From contig NZ_JACJOG010000050.1 of the NCBI RefSeq assembly GCF_014695375.1, positions 124,001-188,000 of the forward strand: 64,000 nt of DNA. The letters are read 5' to 3'. Within the stretch, counting starts at the first letter, position 1. Each line of letters starts with the position of its first letter. Below the pieces are notes generated by a model, which was given only the letters and a program-made list of their open reading frames with translations, had not been told where the DNA came from and made no database searches. This stretch comes from Coleofasciculus sp. FACHB-T130. Its GTDB lineage: Bacteria > Cyanobacteriota > Cyanobacteriia > Cyanobacteriales > FACHB-T130. The translations under genes were made by a program, and so were the position numbers. Positions 33,444-42,001 of the stretch are shown piece after piece.

Positions 33444-34757
33444 ATGAACCGGATTCCCAAGTATTACGACAATCAATCTCTTCCTCCAATTGAGATTTGC
33501 GATAATACCATATTGATTTGCGACTTAGAGATAGTAAGCAGAGATGCAGTAAGCTACCTGCAAAGATTACCAGAAGCAGAATACGAACAAGCTTGTATTC
33601 GAGCGTTTGAGGTGGGTATATTTTGCCTAGAAAGAACCCAAACCAGCCAAGATACCGAATTTGTCAAAAGGCAGATTGAGTTATTAATGGCTGAAGTCAA
33701 TCGCGCTGTCACTGCTATTCCGAAAGCTGTTCAAAAAGAATTAGTTAGTAAAATTGGTACGGCTGAAGGTCAAGTATTAGCGCCAATCAATGCTCAAATT
33801 AATCTAGCATCAACTGTCCTCACATCGCGATTGAATGATGTCAAAACCTTGCTGTCTAATGATATAGACCCTACTAAAGAATCTTCTGTTTTGGGCAGCA
33901 CTCTCAAAAATCTTAAAACCTTCTTAGACCCCAAACGCAGTGACTCAATTCAAGGCGTATTCACAACCACCCTCAAAAGCGTCACTGCTGAAAATGGCAC
34001 TTTAGCTAAAGTTATCAAAACTGTCGTTAGTGAATCAATCAAACCTCTGACTACCGAAGTAGACAAACTGACTCAACAATTTCGCGAACGAGAAGTAGCC
34101 GAATCAGTTCTTCAACAGACAATCGCTAAAGGTACTACCTATGAGGAGTCTGTAGTAGCTGAACTGCAAAACTGGTCAAAATTTAGTAATGCTGAAGTTT
34201 ATTATGTCGGTAATGATAAAGAATCTGGCGATATTGTCATTAAACTGACTCCCAACTCGCTGATTCCTACACCAATCTCGATTGTGATTGAAGTCAGAGA
34301 CAGGGAATCGCAGCGTTGGGGCAGACAAAGAATCGCTCGACAACTAACTCAAGCAATGGCTCAACGTCAAACCAACGCTGCTATTTTCTTGAGCCGTTCT
34401 CGCGATGGTTTGGCTCAAGAGATTGGCAATTGGGCGGTAGGCGAATGCGAATACGGTCAATGGGTAGCAACTAGCCACGAAATGCTAACTGTCGCCATTC
34501 AGTTTTTGATTATTCGCCAACAATTAGCGAGTCAACAAAATTATTCGTCTCAACTGGATTGCGGTGCTATAGAGGCGCAGATACAGCGAATTGAAACGGC
34601 ATTAGACTGTATTACCAAAATTAATACTTACCTAACTAATTTACGGACTAACGCTGACGCAATTCAGACGCAAGCCAAAGCACTCAAAGCTGAAATCCGT
34701 AGCGCCCTCGAATCAATCCAAGAAGCTATTCGTGTTGTCTCTGATGAAGGTAAGTGA
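33444..34757 (+). CDS. Coiled-coil protein with a possible PD-(D/E)XK nuclease domain
   Basis: 437 residues. The N-terminal 210 residues are helical and coiled-coil-like (KTLLSNDI..., VDKLTQQFRERE). Then comes a compact domain: GTTYEESVVAELQNW, GDIVIKL, ISIVIEVRDRESQ and QRQTNAAIFLSR. The order E, GD, then ExR across beta strands fits a PD-(D/E)XK-type fold, recalling RmuC-like proteins, but with R in place of the usual final K. Another coiled coil forms the C-terminus. It lies next to the tniQ end of the transposon genes, convergent with them. Function unknown; a nuclease in defence or in element maintenance is inference. Confidence 0.6.
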   Translation: MNRIPKYYDNQSLPPIEICDNTILICDLEIVSRDAVSYLQRLPEAEYEQACIRAFEVGIFCLERTQTSQDTEFVKRQIELLMAEVNRAVTAIPKAVQKELVSKIGTAEGQVLAPINAQINLASTVLTSRLNDVKTLLSNDIDPTKESSVLGSTLKNLKTFLDPKRSDSIQGVFTTTLKSVTAENGTLAKVIKTVVSESIKPLTTEVDKLTQQFREREVAESVLQQTIAKGTTYEESVVAELQNWSKFSNAEVYYVGNDKESGDIVIKLTPNSLIPTPISIVIEVRDRESQRWGRQRIARQLTQAMAQRQTNAAIFLSRSRDGLAQEIGNWAVGECEYGQWVATSHEMLTVAIQFLIIRQQLASQQNYSSQLDCGAIEAQIQRIETALDCITKINTYLTNLRTNADAIQTQAKALKAEIRSALESIQEAIRVVSDEGK

Positions 34758-34801
34758 GCTAAATTAGTTTTCTACAAAAATTATGCAGTTATGGTAAATC
34801 A

Positions 34802-35314
34802 TCACAGACTGTTTCTTTTACCCTTTTGCATTTTTCCCATTTCTGCAAAAGTTGTAAAACAACGCTGACACCATCCATCTGCCCACAAAGCCGGAATTTT
34901 AAACCTTGCCCCACAGTTGGGACATTCTGAAAGTAAACTTAGCTGGTGGCGATCGCATCCCTGTGTTGTCTTAAACTGCCACTCAATCTTGTGACAAGGG
35001 GACTCACCATAACACGCCCCACACAAACGAATTGGTTCGTGCTTCATCCCCACCCCTTCAGGCGGTAACATCTCCCACAAGAGATCCGCATCCACCTGAA
35101 CCACCTTCGCCAACGCTTCCAACTCCCTGCGCGATGGAAACGGATTGAGATAGAATTTTTCCCATCGTGCTACAACAGCACCGATTCCTGCCTCTTTCCC
35201 TAACCTTGAAGTAGATAAATTATTTTCCCGTCGAAAACGCCCTAGAAAATGACTTAAACTCTCGCCTTCTAGTGGTGCGATCGCAAACAACCAAGGTTGA
35301 ATCTGATCCATCAC
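34802..35314 (-). CDS. tniQ: TniQ of the type V-K CAST
   Basis: 170 residues, the short V-K form. PWLFAIAPLEGESLSHFLGR then RWEKFYLNPFPSRRELEALA forms the N-terminal TniQ domain. The zinc clusters are CGACYGES and CPNCGARF...CQRCFTTF, with GCDRHQLSLLSEC. In V-K systems TniQ bridges the Cas12k complex and the TnsC filament. It overlaps tnsC by 4 bases. A truncated copy of its tail lies at 32190-32339. Confidence 0.95.
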   Translation of the reverse strand: MMDQIQPWLFAIAPLEGESLSHFLGRFRRENNLSTSRLGKEAGIGAVVARWEKFYLNPFPSRRELEALAKVVQVDADLLWEMLPPEGVGMKHEPIRLCGACYGESPCHKIEWQFKTTQGCDRHQLSLLSECPNCGARFKIPALWADGWCQRCFTTFAEMGKMQKGKRNSL

Positions 35315-36147
35315 TTATATTCCTGTGCTACCTGTTGCAAAGTTGCCTGATCGATCTTCATCAATCCCTTCTCTAAAGCTCTAATTCCCGCTTCCCGCAA
35401 AATCATATCCATCAACCCGATATAACCACCCGTTGCTTCGCCTAAAATCTTCAACATTTGCTTAGTACCCAGATTTGACGGTACAGGTAAACGCAATACA
35501 TCTTGTTCCCAAATCTCTACAGTTTCTTGAAACTCATTCCCCTGCAACTTGCCAAAACGATAAGAAGCACGGAAACGGTTATGAACCTGTTCATCACGCT
35601 TAATCACGGTATCAAGGCGATCTGTTCCTACCAAAACCACAGAAATACCCAAATTATCAAAAATATCCCGCACATCAGCGAAAGTCTTGGGCTTTAACCG
35701 ATCCGCCTCATCAATAATCAACATTTCTACACCGCAGCGTTTAAGAACCTGTAGCGTCCGACTACGAATTTCTCCCACCGTTCCCTTAACCATTTTGTAT
35801 TTCAGATGCTCAATAATCACCCGAAATAATTCGCCTGAAGTACATTCTTGTGGAGGTTGAATATACACTACAGGCACAATCGGCGGTTTTCCTACTTCTT
35901 GAATTGGTCTGTGCCTTAATCTATAAGAATCACAAGCTACAGTTTTTCCTGTCCGCGACTCCCCGACAACTCTACAAGATTGACGCGCTCGCCTTTTCCC
36001 TTCTAACCAATCATGGAGTTTGCTAACTTGCTCCAACTCCACAACGCTTTTGCCTCTTAATCGTTCAATTTCCGCTTGTAATTTGGCATCTAGCGACTTA
36101 ATTTCTCCTAATTGTTCGGCGACAGATTGAGCTTTATTTTCTGCCAT
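35311..36147 (-). CDS. tnsC: TnsC AAA+ ATPase of the type V-K CAST
   Basis: 278 residues from the ATG at 36147 (MAENKAQSVAEQLGE; a GTG 9 bases earlier lies inside the tnsB end). Walker A is GESRTGKT (62-69), Walker B is LIIDEADRLKP (IDEAD 145-149), and VVLVGTDRLD is a sensor segment. V-K TnsC polymerises on DNA, is stopped by TniQ/Cas12k, and recruits TnsB. Middle gene of the tnsB-tnsC-tniQ operon, with overlaps at the downstream side. Confidence 0.95.
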   Translation of the reverse strand: MAENKAQSVAEQLGEIKSLDAKLQAEIERLRGKSVVELEQVSKLHDWLEGKRRARQSCRVVGESRTGKTVACDSYRLRHRPIQEVGKPPIVPVVYIQPPQECTSGELFRVIIEHLKYKMVKGTVGEIRSRTLQVLKRCGVEMLIIDEADRLKPKTFADVRDIFDNLGISVVLVGTDRLDTVIKRDEQVHNRFRASYRFGKLQGNEFQETVEIWEQDVLRLPVPSNLGTKQMLKILGEATGGYIGLMDMILREAGIRALEKGLMKIDQATLQQVAQEYK

Positions 36148-36149
36148 GA

Positions 36150-37811
36150 TTACCACCCATAATCCTCTTTTAACTGGTCATAATTCAATACCCTTGGTTT
36201 CTTTTTCGGTACTGGCGTATCTTCAATCTCTGGTTCTGGTTCAACCTCAACAGGCTTGGATTTCAAGACAGCAGATTGTAATTGTTTTTGTTCTTCCTTC
36301 TGTCGTTCCTTCTTGGTCTTTTTCTTGGCAACAAAAATATCTCTGTCTCTTACTTCCTCCAAAATCGAATGATTACTGATGGTTTTCCCTTTTTCCCGAA
36401 TCTTCTGATTACTTGTCTTAACTTCTTCCAACGATATTTGTTCTGTCTCCAATCCAGTGGCATACGCCCTAGCCAAAAATATTTCTTTATCTTTTTGCCG
36501 TTGATAAACCAGCACACTGGTAATATCTCTAGGGTCATAGCGCAAAACCACCCGTTCCCCCGCATATCCCGCTAACTTCTCTCCTTGATACATCAAATTC
36601 TCAAAGCGGATATAACCCTCTCGGTAAATTGAGCGATTGGTCTGCTTCATCAAACAAATATCTAAATCTCGCTCACCAATTAAATCTGGCGTTGCTAACA
36701 AACCTGCTTCCCAACGCTGATAGCGCGTCTGATCTCCCATGCGCTTATCTATCCGTTGGTTATAGCTATCTACGATGTAGCGGACAATTAACTTTTCCAA
36801 TTCCCGCAGAGTTAAACAAGCTTCCTTTTCCGCTTGTTCTGGACGTTGCTGTACATTTGATCCAACATATCCAGGTAATCCTGCAAATAACTCTGTATTC
36901 AGAGTCCCAAACGGACGCTCAACCACACCACCTTCACTAGGGCGAGCGCGTAGAATACAACTAAAACCTAACTGTACGCTAATTTGCTTTAAGTGTTCCG
37001 AGCGAAAATCTTTGCCGCCATCTGTAAATAAGTATTCTGGTTTGCCATACGTTCCCCACTGACAATGCAACCTATACTCAGCCCCATAGTTTTTGGGTAA
37101 TATCGCATGACGCAACGCCAACGCTACTACTTGAGGACTTGGCGCATCAAACCCCACGCGAATGCCCAGAATGCAGCGTGAGTAAGTATCAATTACAGTT
37201 GTCAACCAAGGACGACCTATAATTTCTCCCTCTATATCAACCACCAGCGCATCGACCCAAGTATGGTCACACTGCCACACATGGTTGCTGTACTCCACTG
37301 AAATATCCTCACCTGTGCGGGTTTTAACCGATAACTGTGAACCTCGCCACCCTGGACTACGAACCCCTTTCTTTTGCTCTTGCGCTTCAATCAAGGGCTG
37401 TAATACTCGATAAACCGTGCGGTAATTCGGATAATCCTCTTCTCCTAATTCCTTAGCTCTAACTTCAACCCTTAAAGCAACCTGCTTGCGGGACATCCGC
37501 TTACCACCCTTATTCCCCTCACGGTAGGTTTTGATAATAAAGTCTTGCCACTCTTGAGAAATGCGATGCTTGCCTTTATCTGCCCTCTCTGTGCCAGTTA
37601 AGGCTAGTAAACCTTCTGCTTGCCACTTTTCTACCAATCGCTGCACCGTTCTTACTGATTTGCCAAGTTTCTTGGCAGCTTCTTTGAGTCGTTGCCCGTA
37701 AGTTTGGCGATCGCACGGTTCCAGCAAACTCTCAATAATGTCTAGCTTCAGTTTCGCCTCATGCGAGAGTTCGGTCACAATTGCAGAGGCATCATGGTTA
37801 TCTGCCGTCAT
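36150..37811 (-). CDS. tnsB: TnsB DDE transposase of the type V-K CAST
   Basis: 553 residues, slightly short for V-K TnsB. The HTH domains include LGKSVRTVQRLVEKW. The catalytic triad is D182 (WQCDHTWVD), D264 (LFTDGGKDF) and E298 (GGVVERPF). The C-terminus has a basic coiled region (KKKTKKERQKEEQKQL) and ends NYDQLKEDYGW, the acidic/aromatic hook that contacts TnsC in V-K elements. V-K TnsB works without a TnsA partner, and no tnsA is present here, so cointegrate products are expected. Its left end with five sites lies just upstream. Confidence 0.96.
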   Translation of the reverse strand: MTADNHDASAIVTELSHEAKLKLDIIESLLEPCDRQTYGQRLKEAAKKLGKSVRTVQRLVEKWQAEGLLALTGTERADKGKHRISQEWQDFIIKTYREGNKGGKRMSRKQVALRVEVRAKELGEEDYPNYRTVYRVLQPLIEAQEQKKGVRSPGWRGSQLSVKTRTGEDISVEYSNHVWQCDHTWVDALVVDIEGEIIGRPWLTTVIDTYSRCILGIRVGFDAPSPQVVALALRHAILPKNYGAEYRLHCQWGTYGKPEYLFTDGGKDFRSEHLKQISVQLGFSCILRARPSEGGVVERPFGTLNTELFAGLPGYVGSNVQQRPEQAEKEACLTLRELEKLIVRYIVDSYNQRIDKRMGDQTRYQRWEAGLLATPDLIGERDLDICLMKQTNRSIYREGYIRFENLMYQGEKLAGYAGERVVLRYDPRDITSVLVYQRQKDKEIFLARAYATGLETEQISLEEVKTSNQKIREKGKTISNHSILEEVRDRDIFVAKKKTKKERQKEEQKQLQSAVLKSKPVEVEPEPEIEDTPVPKKKPRVLNYDQLKEDYGW

Positions 37812-37860
37812 CTTTCAACAATACTGTTTAATTGCAACATAGTACAATTATACTGATGGC

Positions 37861-38077
37861 GACAAACAATCTGTCAAAGATGATAAAAATCCTCATTTCC
37901 GAACTTGGACAACTAATTTGGCAATTTCCAGAGATTAGACACTTAATTTGTCAATAGACTCCAAATGAGGGTAAAGATAGTAAAATAGCCTGTAACCCTT
38001 GTATAGTGATGGTTACAGGCTTTGATTTAACTACGACAAATAATTTGTCAAGATGACATTTAATTAGTCAATCGACA
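37861..38077 (-). mobile_element. Left end of the type V-K CAST (TnsB site array)
   Basis: Five sites of the form GACA-N8/9-TGTCAA: 37861-37877, 37908-37924, 37938-37954, 38035-38050 and 38055-38071. On the minus strand the terminus reads TGTCGATTGAC (38077 inward), with the TGT start of Tn7-family ends. Spacing is wider than in the right end, as usual. The gap between the second and third site from the terminus holds a hairpin (37987-38021). The base after the element starts the flank GCAAGGTAAT. Confidence 0.85.
37987..38021. terminator. Perfect 11-bp hairpin inside the CAST left end
   Basis: AGCCTGTAACC (37987-37997) and GGTTACAGGCT (38011-38021), 13 bases apart, followed on the plus strand by TTGATTT. 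It could end transcription entering or leaving the element, or be a structural site in the transpososome. Confidence 0.5.
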
Positions 38078-38257
38078 GCAAGGTAATTAATCTAAAGTCT
38101 ACTAAAACTCTACTAAGAATGAGTAGCTATATGGAGATTTTGGTCTTCTTAGCTGTAGGAAGCTCTACAGTTCGATGGTTTAATTGCAGATTGATAAATT
38201 GCACATCGCCTGTCACCTTAGTATCTGCGATCGCTTACAGGCAAATCCTTATCCGTC

Positions 38258-38812
38258 TTAGAGCGTTAACCAACTAAAAACCTGCTCAACCGTCAGTTTT
38301 AACCCAATCCCACTAAGAATAGGTAACTCAGCCGTTCCCCTTAGCAATTGTACTCGCTGCTCCGGAAACACAACTAAAATACTCTCCTCTTCTGGATCGA
38401 TTAACCACCCTAACTCTGTACCATGCTGGGAGCAGTGGAGCAATTTCCCTAATACTTTCGTTTGACTCTGATCGGGGGATAAGATTTCAATTGACCAATC
38501 GGGATAAATCTCGAAGTGATTGGCAATCCTTCCAGAAGGACGAAGCGGAATTCTTTCCCACCGAAACACCACAACATCTGGAACAATCGAGTCTCCCCCA
38601 AACGTACAGCGTAGTTCTGGGAATGCAATCGCAATTTTCTGCGGTTCGGCGACTGCGTTAACAACCGCGCAAAATTTAAACTGCAATCGGCTATGCTCAC
38701 CTTGAGGCATGGGTTTTTGAATAACCTCTCCGTCAATAAACTCAGATGCGGGTTTAGTTTCTGGGAGTTTTAAGAACTCATCGAGAGTTAAGGGCTGCGT
38801 GACTATACTCAT
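38258..38812 (-). CDS. Uma2 family putative endonuclease
   Basis: 184 residues: LTLDEFLKLPETKPASEFID GEVIQKPMPQGEHS, then VPDVVVFRW, WSIEILSPDQSQTK and LGWLIDPEEESILVVFP. This is the common cyanobacterial Uma2 form, more divergent from the pair inserted in hsdM than those two are from each other. It is the first gene outside the CAST left end, 180 bases away; the intervening sequence shows no gene or tRNA. Confidence 0.88.
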   Translation of the reverse strand: MSIVTQPLTLDEFLKLPETKPASEFIDGEVIQKPMPQGEHSRLQFKFCAVVNAVAEPQKIAIAFPELRCTFGGDSIVPDVVVFRWERIPLRPSGRIANHFEIYPDWSIEILSPDQSQTKVLGKLLHCSQHGTELGWLIDPEEESILVVFPEQRVQLLRGTAELPILSGIGLKLTVEQVFSWLTL

Positions 38813-38843
38813 CTTCTCACTCAGTAGATCGCCATTCCGCTTC

Positions 38844-38936
38844 TCAGCGGGTTAGGAGGGATCGTGCCTGTAATAGTTTCTTGAATTCTCGCACTTCCTC
38901 CGCCATGAACTGTTCTAACTTCAGTAACCTTTGCAT
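38844..38936 (-). CDS. Possible 30-residue small protein or remnant
   Basis: MQRLLKLEQFMAEEVREFKK then LLQARSLLTR. A single amphipathic helix, about 30 bases upstream of the uma2 start on the same strand. No ribosome-binding site is evident. Confidence 0.25.
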   Translation of the reverse strand: MQRLLKLEQFMAEEVREFKKLLQARSLLTR

Positions 38937-39449
38937 CGATCGTCACCTATGGCGACTCATAAAACGGCTTATCTTGCTCAATCTGACGGTAACGGCTCGC
39001 TCTTTACTTGCGCCTTTGTCACCCAAAACTAACGACTCAATTGATTGATTTCCGCTTACAACACTTGCAGCCTGAGTCTTTTAGCCTCTTTCTTGGCTCA
39101 ATTTTCCTGAAACGCCTATTGAGCCTAAATTTTTTCACGAGGGTTGGGATGGGGTTTCAGAGGTCTCTACAAGCCTTGAGCGGCTCCCTTCCATCGTTAA
39201 TCCGGAACCAGTTTTAACTTTCCGCCTTAGTCCCTGTCAAGTTATTGTTCGCTTTGTTAAGTATTTGGTAACTCTTGTTGCAACTTGTGCGATCGCGATT
39301 TTGGTATTACCAGATAAGTTATCGTGGAAAACTAAAGGAATAATTAAATAAGAGGCCGTGTGCCGTACCCATCTGCTCCCACCACCCACATAACACCCGT
39401 TCCTAGCCAATTCGGCACTCAGAACAGCTATCCGCTTATAGGAGGTTTT
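38937..39449. other. Gap with a start-less reading frame, no intact gene
   Basis: From about 39088 to 39351 on the plus strand one frame stays open without a start codon (…VRFVKYLVTLVATCAIAILV LPDKLSWKTKG). It includes one likely membrane helix and ends in TAA at 39351. It looks like the 3' part of a decayed membrane protein gene. A GGAGG site at 39441 belongs to the following gene. Confidence 0.35.
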
Positions 39450-39683
39450 ATGACTCCCACAATGCTGCGTCAGCTTTGGGCTTTAATTGAAACGACTCAG
39501 GCCAATATGTTATTGAAGCTAGACGATGCCAGCCTAGTACAGTGGCTGCTGAAGCAACTGAAACAACAGCGATCGCTCAATTCCGACGAAACAAATATTA
39601 TGACTGACTATCTGCACTCAAAGCTATCCCTGATCCGGGATCTCGCTCAAGAGCGTCAGTCTGTCTGGCAAGAAACCCATTAA
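39450..39683 (+). CDS. Conserved small cyanobacterial protein
   Basis: 77 residues from the ATG at 39450, chosen because GGAGG lies 5 bases upstream; a frame extending to 39360 exists but begins with unlike sequence. MTPTMLRQLWALIETTQANM LLKLDDASLVQWLLKQL is helical and acidic, with no catalytic motif. Its role is unknown. Confidence 0.7.
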   Translation: MTPTMLRQLWALIETTQANMLLKLDDASLVQWLLKQLKQQRSLNSDETNIMTDYLHSKLSLIRDLAQERQSVWQETH

Positions 39684-39747
39684 CAGTAGAGACGCGATGT
39701 AAATCGCGTCTCTACTTTCTAAAGTGCCAATTGTTAGAAGCCAAAAG

Positions 39748-40359
39748 CTACCTGGGTGCCAAGGGACGCTTTGGGAAAGACTGCGGCTCTGGTGGGGGTG
39801 CGGCAGGTGTATTAACTTGTGAAGAATTCGCAAGCGTTGCCGACACGAGGGCATAGCCCAAATAAGCCGGTAAACTTATCGCCATCACAGCAGCGATCGC
39901 TGCCGCCCAGGTACGCCGCGTCAAGACAGGCCCGTAATGGCTGCGATAGGGGTCATAAGCGAGAGATTCTGATGGAATCATGTCCCTCATGGCAGTCGGT
40001 CGCTTGAACCGCACCCGCCGGTCATCCATTTTTTCTAATAAAATCCAGCCGGATTGTGCCTCTTCTTCACACAGCTTTTGAAAAACCGTTGGATTGCGAA
40101 ATAAATCGCCTTTAGCTCGCACAATTTTAAATTCCCAGCCCATCAGTCGCGGATCTTTGAACGTTTGGGCAGAGGAACCATTAGAAGGCAGCTCTGCGGG
40201 TGCCAGGTCTTGTTTAGATTCATAACGAGTCAAAGTTTCTTCCTCTTCCTCATATTGCTGACCTGCACTCACCTGCTGCCAGCGCATCCATCCGCTTACC
40301 ATGACTGCCTCCAGACCAAAACTTCCAACCAACAGGCTCCATACAATCACTTCGACCAT
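39748..40359 (-). CDS. Conserved cyanobacterial membrane protein
   Basis: 203 residues from MVEVIVWSLLVGSFGLEAVM at 40359, whose N-terminal helix spans the membrane; an in-frame start 75 bases upstream would lie in repeat-like sequence. A cytoplasmic middle part has MGWEFKIVRAKGDLFRNPTV FQKLCEEEAQSGWILLEKMD, followed by a second membrane helix (AAAIAAVMAISLPAYLGYAL) and a proline-rich tail. Function unknown. Same strand as ribD. Confidence 0.7.
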   Translation of the reverse strand: MVEVIVWSLLVGSFGLEAVMVSGWMRWQQVSAGQQYEEEEETLTRYESKQDLAPAELPSNGSSAQTFKDPRLMGWEFKIVRAKGDLFRNPTVFQKLCEEEAQSGWILLEKMDDRRVRFKRPTAMRDMIPSESLAYDPYRSHYGPVLTRRTWAAAIAAVMAISLPAYLGYALVSATLANSSQVNTPAAPPPEPQSFPKRPLAPR

Positions 40360-40444
40360 ATTTTGATAGCTATCAGCTTTGTGAATGGCGAATGGCAATT
40401 GACAATTAGCTATTCGCCATTCACGAATGACCAATAACCACTGA

Positions 40445-41596
40445 CTACTGACTACTGACTGCTAAGGGTAAATAACCTTCAACCAGGCAATCTGAGCCGA
40501 CAGCTCGCCAACGGACGCGCTCTAGCGTGAGTGCATCTGTCATGCTTGCAAACCCCAAATCCCCAACAGGAGAAGGAGCCAACCTGCCGCCGACAATTTT
40601 GGGAGCAATGAAGGCCAGAATTTTTTGCACTGTCCCTTCTGCGATCGCACTTGCTGCTAACGTGCCGCCACATTCCCACAGCACGCCCGATAATCCACGC
40701 TCATATAAGTACGCCATTGCCTTCGTCGGTGTCAGTGGAGTCAGCTCCACTACCATCACACCCTTTTTCAGCAGCATCTGCTGAAAATCCGGATTAGCTC
40801 CCACCTCTGTTAAGACTAAAGTGGGAGCCTCCGCTGTCTCCCACACATGAGCCTCTACGGGCAAATCCAGCGTGCGACTCATAACGACGCGCAAGGGATT
40901 GTGTGCCTCTGTCTGATGGCTGGTCAAGTGGGGATTATCCAGACGCACCGTATTGCCGCCCACGATCACCGCATCACACGCCACCCGCATTCGATGTACC
41001 TCATTGCGGGCATCAGGGCTGGTGATCCAGGCACTGTGTCCGGTCGTTGTAGCAATTTTGCCATCCAAAGTCATGGCGTATTTTAAAATGCCGAACGGAC
41101 GCCGGTAGAGAATTCGATGGATAAAAGCCTCATTCAGCTGCCGACAGGCGTCTTCTTCCACGCCCACCACAACTTCGATTCCTGCTGCTCGTAACCGCTC
41201 AATCCCGCCTCCCGACACGCGCGGATCGGGGTCTACCATGCCCACCACCACCTTGCTCACCCCTGCGGCTACCAACGCTTCCGAACAGGGAGGCGTCCGT
41301 CCGTAGTGGTTACAAGGTTCCAGATTGACATAAATTGTGGCTCCTTTGGCTCGTTCACCGGCGTCTCGCAGCGCAAAGACTTCTGCATGGGGATGACCGG
41401 CACCGGGATGAAACCCTTCCCCCACAATCTGCCCATCCTGGACAATGACAGAACCCACTAGGGGATTGGGCGCGGTTTGTCCTAAGGCGCGACGGGCTAG
41501 TTCTATACACCGCTGCATCATCGCGCGGTCGAAGGAGGTAAAAGGGGACTCCTGTTGGGGTGCATCCGATTGGGTGTTTGCGGAAAAGTTGTCCAT
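40445..41596 (-). CDS. ribD: Bifunctional riboflavin biosynthesis deaminase/reductase RibD
   Basis: 383 residues. The N-terminal deaminase has HAEVFAL and PCNHYGRTPPC (zinc ligands), the C-terminal reductase has GKIATTTGHSAWIT and DAVIVGGNTVRLDNPHL. It carries out the second and third steps of riboflavin synthesis (deamination of the pyrimidine and reduction of its ribose side chain). Full length and intact. A housekeeping gene that marks return to chromosomal sequence. Confidence 0.96.
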   Translation of the reverse strand: MDNFSANTQSDAPQQESPFTSFDRAMMQRCIELARRALGQTAPNPLVGSVIVQDGQIVGEGFHPGAGHPHAEVFALRDAGERAKGATIYVNLEPCNHYGRTPPCSEALVAAGVSKVVVGMVDPDPRVSGGGIERLRAAGIEVVVGVEEDACRQLNEAFIHRILYRRPFGILKYAMTLDGKIATTTGHSAWITSPDARNEVHRMRVACDAVIVGGNTVRLDNPHLTSHQTEAHNPLRVVMSRTLDLPVEAHVWETAEAPTLVLTEVGANPDFQQMLLKKGVMVVELTPLTPTKAMAYLYERGLSGVLWECGGTLAASAIAEGTVQKILAFIAPKIVGGRLAPSPVGDLGFASMTDALTLERVRWRAVGSDCLVEGYLPLAVSSQ

Positions 41597-42001
41597 GAGT
41601 TTGCTGCTGTCCTGGCTACACCTGAGTGTAATAGCCAGCCTACTTTAGCAGCAGCAGGCTTAGGGAGGGATGCTAGGTGGATTATCCCTGCAAAAAAAGA
41701 GGATCGCGTGTTTACCTGTGAAGAGCGGAATATTAGGAGATCGTATGAGCCGATAAGCACCGTTTCATGGTGCTTCACTTTGAGGAATTCATCCGTCGGG
41801 GAACCAATCACTAAGTTTGCGATTACCCGCCTTCAAAAGTTATATTGATCTTCACCCCGATTTTCACCCCTATAGTTAGGCGATCGCTACATATCCCTAT
41901 AAATAGGTCTAATATATTTTGATGGCTAAATCCCATGACAACTTATGTTGCACCTGTTAATGTAAATAAACGTATCAAAAAGTTCGGATTCGTAACGTCC
42001 T
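41597..42001. other. Intergenic region between divergent ribD and HAD genes
   Basis: No gene seen. It should contain promoters for both flanking genes. An imperfect stem (GCACCGTTTCATGGTGC, 41757-41773) lies in the middle. The AT-rich stretch 41895-41990 contains no clear -10/-35 pair I can assign. Confidence 0.4.

Larger units (their letters stand above)
14780..38077 (-). mobile_element. Type V-K CRISPR-associated transposon (CAST), about 23.3 kb
   Basis: The element is read on the minus strand. It runs from left end (TGTCGATTGAC at 38077) through tnsB, tnsC, tniQ, about 16 kb of cargo, cas12k, tracrRNA and CRISPR array to the right end near 14780. This is the canonical V-K order, and both ends carry matching TnsB sites. 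In characterised V-K systems the Cas12k-tracrRNA-crRNA complex with TniQ, TnsC and TnsB inserts the element downstream of a guide-matched site. No 5-bp target duplication is visible: bases outside the right end read GCGAA and outside the left end GCAAG. No tRNA gene is recognisable at either flank, though V-K elements often insert near one. Confidence 0.9.

Noticed and set aside
14775-38082. 5-bp target duplication around the CAST
   Set aside because: Flanks read GCGAA and GCAAG, not identical; the right side is module 1 sequence.
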